Positions 19,130 to 27,530 of a stretch of DNA of 64,000 bases are shown piece by piece. The translations under genes were made by a program, and so were the position numbers. How positions within the stretch are numbered: the stretch's first letter is position 1; each line of letters begins with the position of its first letter. The notes below the pieces were generated by a model. It saw nothing but the letters and a program-made list of their open reading frames with translations. It searched no databases and was not told where the DNA came from. Source of the stretch: Allobosea sp. Root381 (GTDB lineage: Bacteria; Pseudomonadota; Alphaproteobacteria; Rhizobiales; Beijerinckiaceae); the NCBI RefSeq assembly GCF_001429395.1, contig NZ_LMJT01000004.1:694-64693 (forward strand). Reading direction: 5' to 3'.

Positions 19130-20410
19130 TCAGGCCGAGCGGTATAGCTTGGTCATCGAGAACTCGCGATGGCCCAGAGCCTCGGCTGCCGTGAGCCTGC
19201 CATTCGCAGTGCGCACGATGTTCTCGATCAGTGCGTCGCCGGCCTGCGGGATCGTCATGTCGCGGCGCAGGATGCCGGACACGTCGACGTCGATATGCTC
19301 CGGCATGGTGCGCATCGTCTTCGGGTTGCCGGTGATCTTGATGACCGGGACGATCGGGTTGCCGATAACGTTGCCCTGCCCGGTCGGGAAGGTGTGGACG
19401 ACATAGCCGCCCGCCGCCATCAGGGTCACGCATTCGGCCGCGGCCGAGGAGGTGTCCATGTAGTAGAGGCCAGGCCCCTTGGACGGCGCTTCGGCCGGCT
19501 GCAGGATGTCGATGAACTTGCACTCGCGGCCGATCTTCTCGAGATTGCCGAGCGCCTTCTCTTCGATCGTGGTGAGGCCGCCGGCGATGTTGCCCTTGGT
19601 CGGCTGCGAATCCGAGAGATCGTCGGTCTTGTGGGCCTCGATCACGTCGTCCTGATAGGCCTTCCACATCTTGTACCAGCGCTCGCCGATCTCGGGCGTC
19701 GCGGCGCGGGCCTTGCAGAGATGCTCGGCGCCGGTGATCTCGGAGGTCTCGCCGAAGACGCCGTAGACGCCGCGCGGGATCCACTTGTCGTACATGTTGC
19801 CGACGGTCGGGCAGGAAGACAGGCCGGTGGTGGTGTCGGACTCACCGCATTTGGTCGAGACCCAAAGCTCCTCGATGCCGCACTTCTCACGCTGGAGCTC
19901 GGTCGCCCACTGAACGAATTCCTTGGCGACATAGGAGGCCTTCGCGATGGTGGCGATGTCGCCGTGGCCCTCGATGCCGAAGCCGACCACGGGCTTGCCG
20001 GTCTTGGCAATGCCGTCCACCACGCGCTTGGTCCAGCCATCCTCGATGCCGATGACGATGACGGCGGCGACGTTCGGGTTGGAGCCCGTGCCGATCAGGG
20101 TGCGGAAATGGACCTCCAGATCCTCGCCGAACTGCAGGCGACCATAGGCGTGCGGGATGGCGAGCGTGCCCTTGATGTTGTTGGCGACGGCCTCGCAGGC
20201 GGCATTGGAGAGATCGTCGAGCGGCAGCAACAGGACATGGTTGCGCACACCGACGCGGCCGTTCTCGCGGCGCCAGCCCAGGAAGGAATCGAGATCCTTG
20301 CCGCTCGGGCGGCGGATCGTCGGGGTCTTGAATTCGGGGGCCTCGATGCTGCGGCCGGCGACGGCGGCCATCTCACCCTTGGCGAGATCGAAGTTGGCGA
20401 CGATGGACAT
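19130..20410 (-). CDS. suyB: (R)-3-sulfolactate sulfo-lyase, large subunit
   Basis: Large subunit (426 residues) of the UxaA/altronate dehydratase superfamily. With SuyA it splits (R)-3-sulfolactate into pyruvate and sulfite. Characteristic segments are [18 protein letters not shown] near the N-terminus, [20 protein letters not shown] (about residues 211-230) with several conserved cysteines, and [20 protein letters not shown] near the C-terminus. Altronate or galactarate dehydratases share this architecture, so similarity alone would be ambiguous. The two sulfolactate-type dehydrogenases and the YeiH exporter in the same operon favour sulfo-lyase. suyA lies about 100 bases upstream as a separate small gene. 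Confidence 0.88.
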   Translation of the reverse strand: MSIVANFDLAKGEMAAVAGRSIEAPEFKTPTIRRPSGKDLDSFLGWRRENGRVGVRNHVLLLPLDDLSNAACEAVANNIKGTLAIPHAYGRLQFGEDLEVHFRTLIGTGSNPNVAAVIVIGIEDGWTKRVVDGIAKTGKPVVGFGIEGHGDIATIAKASYVAKEFVQWATELQREKCGIEELWVSTKCGESDTTTGLSSCPTVGNMYDKWIPRGVYGVFGETSEITGAEHLCKARAATPEIGERWYKMWKAYQDDVIEAHKTDDLSDSQPTKGNIAGGLTTIEEKALGNLEKIGRECKFIDILQPAEAPSKGPGLYYMDTSSAAAECVTLMAAGGYVVHTFPTGQGNVIGNPIVPVIKITGNPKTMRTMPEHIDVDVSGILRRDMTIPQAGDALIENIVRTANGRLTAAEALGHREFSMTKLYRSA

Positions 20411-20508
20411 GGCGTTTCCTCTGTTCCGTTGTGGCTCGACCTTTGGCGGGAGCCGTGGCGTTTGCGCAGCTTTACGAGTGAGTTAGAGGCGAATTCTCGC
20501 GCTACGAA

Positions 20509-20796
20509 TCACCAGCGCTTCGTCTTGGCGTTGTGAATGTGCAGGTGCTCGCCCTGCTTCACGTCGGCCCGCGCCTCGCCGATGTCCTGACCGTACTTCC
20601 AGATCGTCTCGCCCTTCTTGATGTCCTTGAGCGCGACCTTGTGGCCGATCGGGATGTCCATCTTCGCCGTCAGGCGGAAATCGGAATTGTCGTGCGTCAC
20701 CACGCAGAGCATGTCGGTGCCGGCTTTCAGGCCCTCGACGACGACGACGCCGACCGTGTCCTTCTTCTCGTGAACCAGGAGGTGGGGGTTGCTCAT
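20509..20796 (-). CDS. suyA: (R)-3-sulfolactate sulfo-lyase, small subunit
   Basis: This 95-residue SAF-domain protein corresponds to the N-terminal small subunit of UxaA-type lyases. It starts MSNPHLLVHEKKDTVGVVV and contains DIPIGHKVALKDIKKGETIWKYG, the central SAF pattern, and the ending VKQGEHLHIHNAKTKRW. An AGGAG-like Shine-Dalgarno sits before the ATG at 20796. It is the first gene of the minus-strand operon and lies 85 bases from the divergent GntR gene, with the operator palindrome between them. Confidence 0.9.
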   Translation of the reverse strand: MSNPHLLVHEKKDTVGVVVVEGLKAGTDMLCVVTHDNSDFRLTAKMDIPIGHKVALKDIKKGETIWKYGQDIGEARADVKQGEHLHIHNAKTKRW

Positions 20797-20865
20797 CGAT
20801 GTCTCCTCACGAACGATTTTTCGTGGCGAGCGAGCCTAATCCAGACTCGACCGCCGCCTTTATTA

Positions 20866-20879
20866 GTCTTATATAAGAC
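20866..20879. promoter_or_regulatory. Predicted GntR/HutC operator palindrome
   Basis: A perfect 14-base palindrome, GTCTTATATAAGAC, lies between suyA and the divergent regulator gene. It fits the GT...TA...AC layout of HutC-subfamily operators. It ends two bases before the regulator start codon and 70 bases upstream of suyA, so one site could control both directions. Confidence 0.75.
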
Positions 20880-20881
20880 AG

Positions 20882-21646
20882 ATGAGAGAGCACAAGCTCG
20901 AAGATGCATTACGGCTTAATTCGGCTTCAGGGGCTGAAATCCTCGGATTTCGGCCGCTTTACCGTCAGGTCAAAGAGAATTTCGTGCGCCGGCTCGTCGA
21001 TGGCTCCTGGTCGCCCGGCATGGCCTTGCCGAGCGAGGGCCAACTCGCCAGCGAGATCGGGGTCAGCCAGGGCACCGTGCGCAAGGCGCTGGACGAGCTC
21101 GCTGCCGAGAACCTGTTGGTTCGTCGCCAAGGGCGCGGCACCTTCGTCGCGGAGCATGATGAACAACGCATCCTGTTCCAGTTCTTCAAGCTGGTGCGGG
21201 ACGATGGTATTACCCACTTTCCCGACAGCACCGTTGTTCACGTCGAGATCGCCGGCGCCAGCGATGCCGAGTACGCGGCACTGGAGCTCAAGGCGGACGA
21301 TCAGGTCATCCGTATCCGCAGGCTGAGGTCGCTCGGCGGCGCGCCGCTGATCCTGGAGACGATCAGCCTGCCGGAACGCGTCTTCCCCGGGCTCGCGGAT
21401 GGGCCGGTCCCCAATAATCTCTACAGCCTGTTCGCACGCCGTTACGGCGTCACCATCGCCAATGCGCGCGAGAAGCTGAAGGCGGTCGTGCTCACCACCG
21501 AACAGGCGGATGTCCTGCAGGTCGCCGCAGGATCGCCCGCGCTCGAAATCGACCGCGTCGCGCTTTCATTGGACGGCTCGCCCGTCGAGCGGCGCCTCAG
21601 CCTGTGCCTGACAGAGGAGGTTCACTACCAGTCAGACCTGCGCTGA
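20882..21646 (+). CDS. GntR-family transcriptional regulator, HutC/UTRA subfamily
   Basis: This 254-residue regulator has a winged helix-turn-helix GntR domain at about residues 20-90 (PLYRQVKENFVRRLVDGSW, LPSEGQLASEIGVSQGTVRK). A UTRA ligand-binding domain covers about 105-250 (VIRIRRLR...GAPLILETISLPERVFPGL, AREKLKAVVLTTEQADVLQV). It is divergent from the sulfolactate operon with a palindrome in the shared promoter, so it is probably the local repressor, responding to sulfolactate or sulfopyruvate. This is inferred. No clear ribosome binding site precedes the ATG at 20882, which almost abuts the palindrome. The transcript may be leaderless or the true start may lie a few codons further in. 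Confidence 0.9.
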   Translation: MREHKLEDALRLNSASGAEILGFRPLYRQVKENFVRRLVDGSWSPGMALPSEGQLASEIGVSQGTVRKALDELAAENLLVRRQGRGTFVAEHDEQRILFQFFKLVRDDGITHFPDSTVVHVEIAGASDAEYAALELKADDQVIRIRRLRSLGGAPLILETISLPERVFPGLADGPVPNNLYSLFARRYGVTIANAREKLKAVVLTTEQADVLQVAAGSPALEIDRVALSLDGSPVERRLSLCLTEEVHYQSDLR

Positions 21647-21720
21647 GCATTTCCGGTCCTGAACTTACCCACCAAAGCCGCCGAAGAGCGGCAGTTCACA
21701 ACGACCAACGGAGGAAACGC

Positions 21721-22698
21721 ATGAACATCACAAAACGGGCCGCCCTCGCCGGGCTGCTCTCGCTCGGGCTTGCCACGCCGAGCCTGGCGCAGACCTTCCC
21801 GACGAAACCGATCACGGTCATCGTCTCCTTCGCGGCCGGCGGACCGAGCGACGTCATCGCCCGCCTGCTCGGCGAGCAGATGAGCAAGACGCTCGGCCAG
21901 CCTGTCGTGGTCGAGAACATCGCTGGCGCCGGCGGGACGGCCGGCGCCAAGCGCCTCGTCGCAGCCGACCCCGACGGCCACACCATCCTGATCCACCATC
22001 TCGCGCTTGCCGCCGCCCCGGCGCTCTATGCCAATCTGGGCTACGACACCAAGGCGGCCTTCGCTCCCATCGGCCTCGTCAATACGGGGCCGATGGTCAT
22101 CACCAGCAAGCTCGCGCTGCCGCCGACAGACGCGAAGTCGTTCTTTCCCTATGCAAAGGAGAACGCCGCGAAGCTGACCGTCGCCCATGCCGGCGTCGGC
22201 TCGAACTCGCATCTCTGCGCCGTGCTGATGTCCCAGCAGTTGGGCGCCAAGTTCTCGCAGGTCGCCTATCGTGGCACCGGCCCTGCGATGAACGACCTTG
22301 TCGGCGGGCAGATCGACATTCTCTGCGACCAGTCGACCTCGGCGATCCCCCAGATCCAGGGCAAGAAGATCCGCGCCTATGCGGTAACCTCGGCACAGCG
22401 CCTCGACGTGCTGCCCGAGACGCCGACGATGGCGGAAGCCGGCGCCAAGCTCGACATGACGATCTGGCACGGCCTTTATGCCCCCAAGGACACGCCGGTT
22501 GCCGTCCTGGACAAGCTGAACGGCGCGTTGCGCGTGGCGCTCAAGGACCCGGCAGTGATCGAGAAGTTCAAGGCCTTTGGCACCACCGCCTTCCCCGAAG
22601 CCGAATGGACCCGCGACGCCCATGCGAAGCTGTTCGCTGCGGAGATTGACAAATGGGCCGCCTCGCTGGCGGCCGCGGGCGTCAAGCCGCAAGGGTAA
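21721..22698 (+). CDS. Tripartite tricarboxylate-type (TctC/Bug) substrate-binding protein
   Basis: Periplasmic solute-binding protein of the Bug/TctC family, 325 residues from the ATG at 21721, which has a strong GGAGG eight bases upstream. A signal peptide ends around SLAQT. The mature protein begins [23 protein letters not shown], the conserved first Bug motif, followed by [18 protein letters not shown] and TPTMAEAG. These proteins capture carboxylates for TctAB permeases. No TctA or TctB gene is in the window, so this is an orphan receptor that may use a permease encoded elsewhere. Position next to the regulator suggests it binds sulfolactate, as TTT systems do in other sulfolactate degraders. 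The ligand is inferred. Confidence 0.88.
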   Translation: MNITKRAALAGLLSLGLATPSLAQTFPTKPITVIVSFAAGGPSDVIARLLGEQMSKTLGQPVVVENIAGAGGTAGAKRLVAADPDGHTILIHHLALAAAPALYANLGYDTKAAFAPIGLVNTGPMVITSKLALPPTDAKSFFPYAKENAAKLTVAHAGVGSNSHLCAVLMSQQLGAKFSQVAYRGTGPAMNDLVGGQIDILCDQSTSAIPQIQGKKIRAYAVTSAQRLDVLPETPTMAEAGAKLDMTIWHGLYAPKDTPVAVLDKLNGALRVALKDPAVIEKFKAFGTTAFPEAEWTRDAHAKLFAAEIDKWAASLAAAGVKPQG

Positions 22699-22705
22699 CC
22701 ACGCC

Positions 22706-22755
22706 CCTACGACACCGATCCGAACATCCTGTTCGGGTCGGTGTCGTAGGTTTTT
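22706..22755 (+). terminator. Rho-independent terminator
   Basis: A 20-base stem (22706-22725 with 22731-22750, one T-G pair) with a five-base loop is followed directly by TTTTT. It lies eight bases after the TctC stop codon and closes the sulfolactate locus. Confidence 0.93.
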
Positions 22756-22858
22756 GATTCTCACGTCAGCGATTACCGAAAACCGCATTCCACTTTTCGG
22801 GCCGATGCTCGCGCATGCGTTGCTCGCGTCCTGCAGCGACGCATGCTACCGCCTGCGC

Positions 22859-23362
22859 ATGTCCAGCAACATCGTTCCGCTCGAAGCCTTCCTCACCCTG
22901 CCCGACCGGGCGCGGCTGCTCGGGCTCGACCTCGGCACGAAGACGATCGGCCTCGCCCTATCCGATGTCGAGCGGCAGATCGCGACGCCGCTGGAGACGA
23001 TCAAACGGGTCAAGTTCGGGCAGGACGCCGCCGCGCTCCTCAAGGTCGCCGAAAAATACGAGATCGTCGGGCTGGTCATCGGCCTGCCGCTCAACATGGA
23101 CGGCACGTCCGGGCCGCGCGTGCAGTCCACACGAGCCTTCGTGCGTAATCTCGCGCCGCTCACGGCGCTGCCGATCGTGTTCTGGGACGAACGCATGTCG
23201 ACGCTGGCCGTGACGCGAACGCTGCTCTACGCCGATGCATCGCGGGCCAAGCGCGCCGCCGTCGTCGACAAGATGGCGGCCGCCTACATTCTCCAGGGCG
23301 CGCTGGACCGGCTGATGCGCCTTCCCCCGGATGAGGTCACGGAAGTCCCGACCAGCGCCTGA
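22859..23362 (+). CDS. ruvX: Putative pre-16S rRNA nuclease / Holliday junction resolvase-like protein
   Basis: YqgF/RuvX family protein of 167 residues from the ATG at 22859. RNase H-like fold signatures are [15 protein letters not shown] (first catalytic Asp), [18 protein letters not shown], and [14 protein letters not shown] with the acidic pair. The family processes the 5' end of 16S rRNA and was formerly named as a Holliday junction resolvase. A terminator separates it from the sulfolactate genes, so it has its own promoter. In-frame codons upstream of 22859 extend into that terminator and are not coding. Confidence 0.94.
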   Translation: MSSNIVPLEAFLTLPDRARLLGLDLGTKTIGLALSDVERQIATPLETIKRVKFGQDAAALLKVAEKYEIVGLVIGLPLNMDGTSGPRVQSTRAFVRNLAPLTALPIVFWDERMSTLAVTRTLLYADASRAKRAAVVDKMAAAYILQGALDRLMRLPPDEVTEVPTSA

Positions 23363-23370
23363 ACGCAAAA

Positions 23371-23399
23371 GCGCCGCCACGGCGAGAGCCGGGCGGCGC
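23371..23399 (-). terminator. Hairpin terminator between convergent genes
   Basis: The eight-base arms GCGCCGCC/GGCGGCGC (23371-23378, 23392-23399) with an inner GGC/GCC pair read, on the minus strand, straight into TTTT. It fits termination of the small exported-protein gene and could also stop ruvX transcription. Confidence 0.7.
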
Positions 23400-23430
23400 G
23401 ACGAGTTGTGCAGGGATTTCCAGCCTTGCT

Positions 23431-23814
23431 TCAGCGATAGTCGCGGAAGTCATATTGGGGCTGGTAGTAATAGCGGCGATAGACTGGAGCCGGCGCATAG
23501 ACGGGCGCGGGCGCATAATAGCCATCGTAATAATAGGGATCGGCATATGCAGGGCGGCTCGCGGCGATCGCCGCCGCGCCCAGGATGCCGAGGCCCACAC
23601 CAGCCGCGATCGCAGCACCGCGATTGCCGCGATAATAGCCGCCGCGGTAGCCCCTATAGCCGCGATACTGGGTGTATTCGGCCTGCGCCTTGTCGAGGCG
23701 AGCGGGGTCGAAGCTCTTGCCGGTTTCGCCGGCAAAGGCCGGCGCCACGAAGCCGGCCGAAACGACGCCCACCGAGGTGAGCGCGATAATCGCGGTCTTC
23801 CTGAGAGACATCAT
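23431..23814 (-). CDS. Small exported Tyr/Gly-rich protein of unknown function
   Basis: From the ATG at 23814 (AGGAG eight bases upstream) the protein has 127 residues. A Sec signal peptide (MMSLRKTAIIALTSVGVVSA...APAFA) precedes a Tyr/Arg/Gly-rich segment (YRGYRGYRGG), a small-residue hydrophobic stretch (AAIAAGVGLGILGAAAIAAS) and a tail rich in Tyr and Pro (APAPVYAPAPVYRRYYY). The central stretch may insert in or associate with a membrane. Similar short Gly-zipper proteins are common in Hyphomicrobiales, and I cannot name a function. The open frame extends upstream to 23961, but the Shine-Dalgarno and signal peptide fix the start. Confidence 0.8.
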   Translation of the reverse strand: MMSLRKTAIIALTSVGVVSAGFVAPAFAGETGKSFDPARLDKAQAEYTQYRGYRGYRGGYYRGNRGAAIAAGVGLGILGAAAIAASRPAYADPYYYDGYYAPAPVYAPAPVYRRYYYQPQYDFRDYR

Positions 23815-24125
23815 CGTTAAATCTCCTGTTTTGCCGGAATAGGCCGGCTTGAAGGTAGCTTCACACCCGCCGCTTGAATGGGCCATGAACCAATCGCGGC
23901 CGGATTGCGGCGGGTGCATTACCGCACCAATTCTACGCCATTGCCCGAATGCATCCGCCATGAAAGGAGTGGATCATGGGTCCTCCCGGACCTTCGACGG
24001 CGGCATTGACTTACCAACGGTCAAGCGAAAGTTTTGTTCCATTTGGTCCAGTGGTTCCTGGGAGCAATGCGACCGCCATCAAGACGGGAGCCACTCGTCC
24101 AATTCTCAATTGTTTCGCGGATGCC

Positions 24126-25040
24126 ATGCTCGCCAGCCTGATCGCCGTCTTCCTCGTCATCGCGACCGGCTGGGCCCTCAAGGTCCGCGGCATCGTCTCG
24201 CCTACACATTGGCTTGGCGTCGAGCGCCTGACCTACCAGGTGCTGTTCCCGGCCGTCGTCATCCACACCCTTGCAGTGGCCGATCTCAGCCGGCTGCCGG
24301 TGCTGGCGATGGGAGCGAGCCTCGTGATCTCGATCCTGGTCGTCGCCTCGCTCCTGCTGGCGAGCCGCCCACTGCTGGCGCGGGCCGGCGTGGGGGGCCC
24401 CGCCTTCACCTCGATCTTCCAGGGCTCGGTCCGGTGGAACACCTTCGTAGCCCTGGCGATGGCCGCCGGGCTGAACGGGCGCGACGGCACGACGCTCATG
24501 GCGATCGCTGTCGCGGCGATGATACCGCTGCTCAACGTGATGTGCGTGCTGGTGCTGGCGCGTTACGCCAATGGCCGGCCGATGGGGGCCGCCGCCACGA
24601 TAAAGTCGATCGCGTTCAACCCCTTCATCTGGTCGTCCGCGCTCGGTCTCATCCTCAACCAGTTCCAGGCCTACCTGCCGGCTGCGATCACGACCTATGT
24701 CGACATCATGGGCCGGGCTGCGCTGGGCGTCGGCCTGCTCGTGGTCGGAGCAAGCCTCGACCTGCGCAGCCTCGCCCGGCCGCGCCTCGCCCATTGCGTC
24801 GCGATCGTGCTCAAGCTCGTTGTCATGCCGGTGCTGGCCTGGACGATCGCTCGCCAATTCGGCGTATCCGGCCCGGCCCTGACCATGACCGTCGTCGCTG
24901 CCGCGGTCCCGACCGCGACCGCAGCCTATTTCCTGGCACGTGATCTCGGCGGCGACGCACCGCTGATGGCCGAGATCACCACGCTGCAGACACTGCTCGC
25001 CCTGGCGACCCTGCCGCTCGCCGTGCTTTTCCTTATTTGA
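24126..25040 (+). CDS. AEC-family (auxin efflux carrier-like) transporter
   Basis: Membrane protein of 304 residues from the ATG at 24126, with about 10 hydrophobic segments in two inverted halves. Family features are the start MLASLIAVFLVIATGWALK, the half-ending FQGSVRWNTFVALAMAAGLNG, and the second half starting LGVGLLVVGASLDLR with VPTATAAYFLARDLGG near the end. Bacterial members are putative permeases for organic acids such as malate or malonate. The open frame begins at 23976, but the first 50 codons are not membrane-like and resemble non-coding DNA. The neighbours give no clue to the substrate. Confidence 0.9.
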   Translation: MLASLIAVFLVIATGWALKVRGIVSPTHWLGVERLTYQVLFPAVVIHTLAVADLSRLPVLAMGASLVISILVVASLLLASRPLLARAGVGGPAFTSIFQGSVRWNTFVALAMAAGLNGRDGTTLMAIAVAAMIPLLNVMCVLVLARYANGRPMGAAATIKSIAFNPFIWSSALGLILNQFQAYLPAAITTYVDIMGRAALGVGLLVVGASLDLRSLARPRLAHCVAIVLKLVVMPVLAWTIARQFGVSGPALTMTVVAAAVPTATAAYFLARDLGGDAPLMAEITTLQTLLALATLPLAVLFLI

Positions 25041-25170
25041 CATCTATCGGGACGCTTGAGATTTCAGACCCGTACACGTTATGATTGCAGTTGAGCATCT
25101 CTCTCAGGAGCGGCCTGAGTCGAGAGCACGACAAGAGGGCTAAGCCCAAGGGCTCAAGGATCCGTCGGGG

Positions 25171-25461
25171 ATGACGCCAAAGCAACGCAATCAGCACCCC
25201 TCGCCCGCCGAAGGGAGCTCGGCCCATGGCGCAATGGAGCCCCAGGCCCGCAGCAGGAGAGGCGCGGCGAACCGTCGCCGCCCGATCGGCAGCCCGCCCG
25301 TACTGCAGCGCGACCTGGCCGTTTATATCGAGGGCTTGACGGCCGAGATGCGGACCATGGCGCATGCAGCCGATCTCAACAGCCTCGCCTATTTTCTCGA
25401 GATGGCGCGGCTGGAAGCGTCGATTCAGGCGCAACGCCTTGCGCGCTCCGCAGGGGAATAA
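25171..25461 (+). CDS. Small basic protein, unknown function
   Basis: This 96-residue open frame lies alone in a gap. The first 40 residues are Arg/Ser/Pro-rich and probably disordered. The second half forms an amphipathic helix region (LAVYIEGLTAEMRTMAHAADLNSLAYFLEMARLEASIQAQ), a pattern I have seen in short hypothetical proteins of Hyphomicrobiales. The start is uncertain: an internal ATG at 25234 or 25351 could serve. No strong Shine-Dalgarno precedes 25171. I consider it probably real because the C-terminal part looks protein-like, but no function is assignable. Confidence 0.55.
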   Translation: MTPKQRNQHPSPAEGSSAHGAMEPQARSRRGAANRRRPIGSPPVLQRDLAVYIEGLTAEMRTMAHAADLNSLAYFLEMARLEASIQAQRLARSAGE

Positions 25462-25570
25462 GAGCGAAAGCTGACGCAGCGCGCGGTAACGCCTGCCGCT
25501 CCTCGCTCTAGCTATTTGTCTTGACGCATTTTCTTCACGCGAACCGGTACCCGCTTTGCTCGAAGATGCT

Positions 25571-26779
25571 CTAGGCGAGGCTGACTTCGCCTCCCGGATG
25601 ACGCCGCACGACGCCGTCGAGTTCGAGTTCGAGCAAGGTCCGGCTGATCTCGCGGGCCGGGTAGCCACCGGCGCGCACGATGTCGTCGACCGTGACCGGC
25701 GCGGTGCCGAGAAGCTGCAGCACGGACTGCCGCAGGTCGATGCCCTCGCCATTGCTCGAAGGCGCGTCCGGGTTGCCGATCAGCCCTGAAGCCGGCGCCG
25801 GAGGGGCGGGCTCGATGCCCGGCAGTTCGAGTTCGTCCCAGAGCGCCTGCTCCCGTGGCTCTCCAGCCCCATCCCACAGCCCCTGCGGCACCTCTCCAAA
25901 CCCCCTGCCGTCATCGAGCAGTGGCGTCAGCGCCTCGATGACATGGGAAGCCTCGGCGCAGAGCGTGGCGCCTTCCCGGATCAGATGATTGCCACCCTCG
26001 GCGCGCGGATCGAGCGGCGAACCCGGCACGGCGAAGACGATACGACCCTGCTCATTGGCAAAGCGCGCCGTGATCAGGGAGCCGGATTTGCGCGCCGCCT
26101 CGACCACGACCGTGCCGAGAGACAGACCCGATACAAGCCGGTTGCGCCGCGGAAAATCCCGTCCTCTCGGGGCCAGCCCGAGCGGCATCTCGCTGATCGC
26201 GGCACCCTCCTCCAGCAGACGCTGCAGCAGCGGCAGGTTCTGCGGCGGATAGACGTGCTCCAGCCCGCCTGCGAGCACCGCGACGGTGCCGGTGGCGAGG
26301 CTCGCCTCATGCGCCGCCGTATCGATGCCACGCGCCAGGCCCGAAACCACGACGAAGCCGGCCTCCCCCAGTTCGCGCGCGAGCCGTGCGGTGAATTTGA
26401 GCCCCACGGCCGAAGCGTTGCGTGAGCCAACCACGGCCACGCCGGGCCGCAGCAGCGCCTCGGGTCGTCCGAGCACGGACAGGAGCGGTGGCGCGCTGTC
26501 GATCGCCTGCAGCGGCCGGGGATAGCCGGCTTCCCCCAGCGCGATCAGGCGGGCGCCGCGCCGGTGCAGGCCTTCGAATTCGCGCTCGGCCTCGGCCGTC
26601 GTGCAGATGCGGATGTCGCGGCCCGCCTGCCGGGCGAGACCGGGCAAGGCCTCGAGCGCGGCCGCCGCGCCGCCGAAACGGTTCATCAGGGAGCGGAAGG
26701 TGCGCGGCCCGATGCTTTCGCTGCGGATCAGGCGGAGCCAATCGAGGCGCTGGCGATCGGTGAGGACGATGCCAGCCAT
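25571..26779 (-). CDS. dprA: DNA-processing protein A (DprA/Smf)
   Basis: Cytosolic single-strand DNA-binding protein that loads RecA onto incoming DNA during transformation. The protein has 402 residues. An N-terminal helix-hairpin-like SAM region (about 10-70) precedes the Rossmann-like DprA core: [47 protein letters not shown] and [17 protein letters not shown]-terminal winged helix follows (about 335-400). The gene follows plsY by six bases, in the pyrB-pyrX-plsY-dprA order common in Hyphomicrobiales. A comEC gene at the right edge is the other DNA-uptake gene seen here. Confidence 0.95.
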   Translation of the reverse strand: MAGIVLTDRQRLDWLRLIRSESIGPRTFRSLMNRFGGAAAALEALPGLARQAGRDIRICTTAEAEREFEGLHRRGARLIALGEAGYPRPLQAIDSAPPLLSVLGRPEALLRPGVAVVGSRNASAVGLKFTARLARELGEAGFVVVSGLARGIDTAAHEASLATGTVAVLAGGLEHVYPPQNLPLLQRLLEEGAAISEMPLGLAPRGRDFPRRNRLVSGLSLGTVVVEAARKSGSLITARFANEQGRIVFAVPGSPLDPRAEGGNHLIREGATLCAEASHVIEALTPLLDDGRGFGEVPQGLWDGAGEPREQALWDELELPGIEPAPPAPASGLIGNPDAPSSNGEGIDLRQSVLQLLGTAPVTVDDIVRAGGYPAREISRTLLELELDGVVRRHPGGEVSLA

Positions 26780-26785
26780 CTTCGG

Positions 26786-27409
26786 TCAGCCCTTCTGGCC
26801 TATCTTGCCCTCGCTGCCCGCGAGCAGCCGGGCGATGTTCGTCCGGTGCATGAACCAGAGCAGGACGGCCAGCACAGCCATGAGGAGCGCCGCCTGTCGG
26901 TTGCCGGTCACGACCCAGAGGACAAGGGGGGTAAGCAGGCTCGCGACGAGAGCCGACAGCGAGGAGTATTTCGAAAGCTTGGCGACGGACAGCCAAATCG
27001 CGGCGAAGGCGAACGCCACCGGCCAGGCGAGGCCGATCAGGATGCCGAGATAGGTCGCGACGCCCTTGCCGCCCTTGAAGCCGACCCAGACCGGGAAGAG
27101 ATGGCCGAGAAAGGCGGCGAGCCCGGCCGCGAGCGCAGCCTGCGGGCCGCCGAGGAAATGAAGGCCGATCAGGACCGCCGCCGTCCCCTTCAGCATGTCG
27201 CCGAGCAGGGTCAGCGCCGCCAGCTTCTTGTTGCCGGTGCGCAGGACATTGGTCGCGCCGATATTGCCCGAACCGATGCTGCGCAGGTCCGGCCCGCCGC
27301 TCAGCTTGGTCAGGATCACGCCGAAAGGGATCGAGCCGAGCAGATAGCCGAGGGCGAGCGCGATCAGCGTGGCGGAGCCCGACAGGCTCCAGTTCAGCGT
27401 CTCAGCCAT
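26786..27409 (-). CDS. plsY: Acyl-phosphate:glycerol-3-phosphate acyltransferase
   Basis: Inner-membrane enzyme (207 residues) that transfers the acyl group from acyl-phosphate to glycerol-3-phosphate, the first step of phospholipid synthesis. The three family motifs are present: [21 protein letters not shown] (the phosphate-binding loop) and [11 protein letters not shown]. Five or more membrane segments are evident. It sits between pyrX and dprA on the minus strand, with 121 bases separating it from pyrX. Confidence 0.96.
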   Translation of the reverse strand: MAETLNWSLSGSATLIALALGYLLGSIPFGVILTKLSGGPDLRSIGSGNIGATNVLRTGNKKLAALTLLGDMLKGTAAVLIGLHFLGGPQAALAAGLAAFLGHLFPVWVGFKGGKGVATYLGILIGLAWPVAFAFAAIWLSVAKLSKYSSLSALVASLLTPLVLWVVTGNRQAALLMAVLAVLLWFMHRTNIARLLAGSEGKIGQKG

Positions 27410-27530
27410 CCAGCCCTCTCGCCCCTACTCGGCCGCCACGATAGAATCTGTATCGACGATTAGAACGCGCCACGCCATCCCGGACAAGCCACCTCAACGA
27501 GGACGCGCACTGGTTCCGGAACCTTGTCGT

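Noticed and set aside
19169-20536. Plus-strand open frame of 455 codons over suyB
   Set aside because: Antisense of a conserved lyase gene, with no recognisable motif.
19130-20796. Altronate or galactarate dehydratase for the UxaA-type pair
   Set aside because: Possible by fold alone, but the operon has paired 2-hydroxyacid dehydrogenases and a YeiH exporter and no uronate genes, so sulfolactate lyase fits better.
25041-25170. Possible tRNA or small RNA gene in the gap
   Set aside because: No cloverleaf, anticodon arm or terminator could be traced. Only short imperfect repeats are present.
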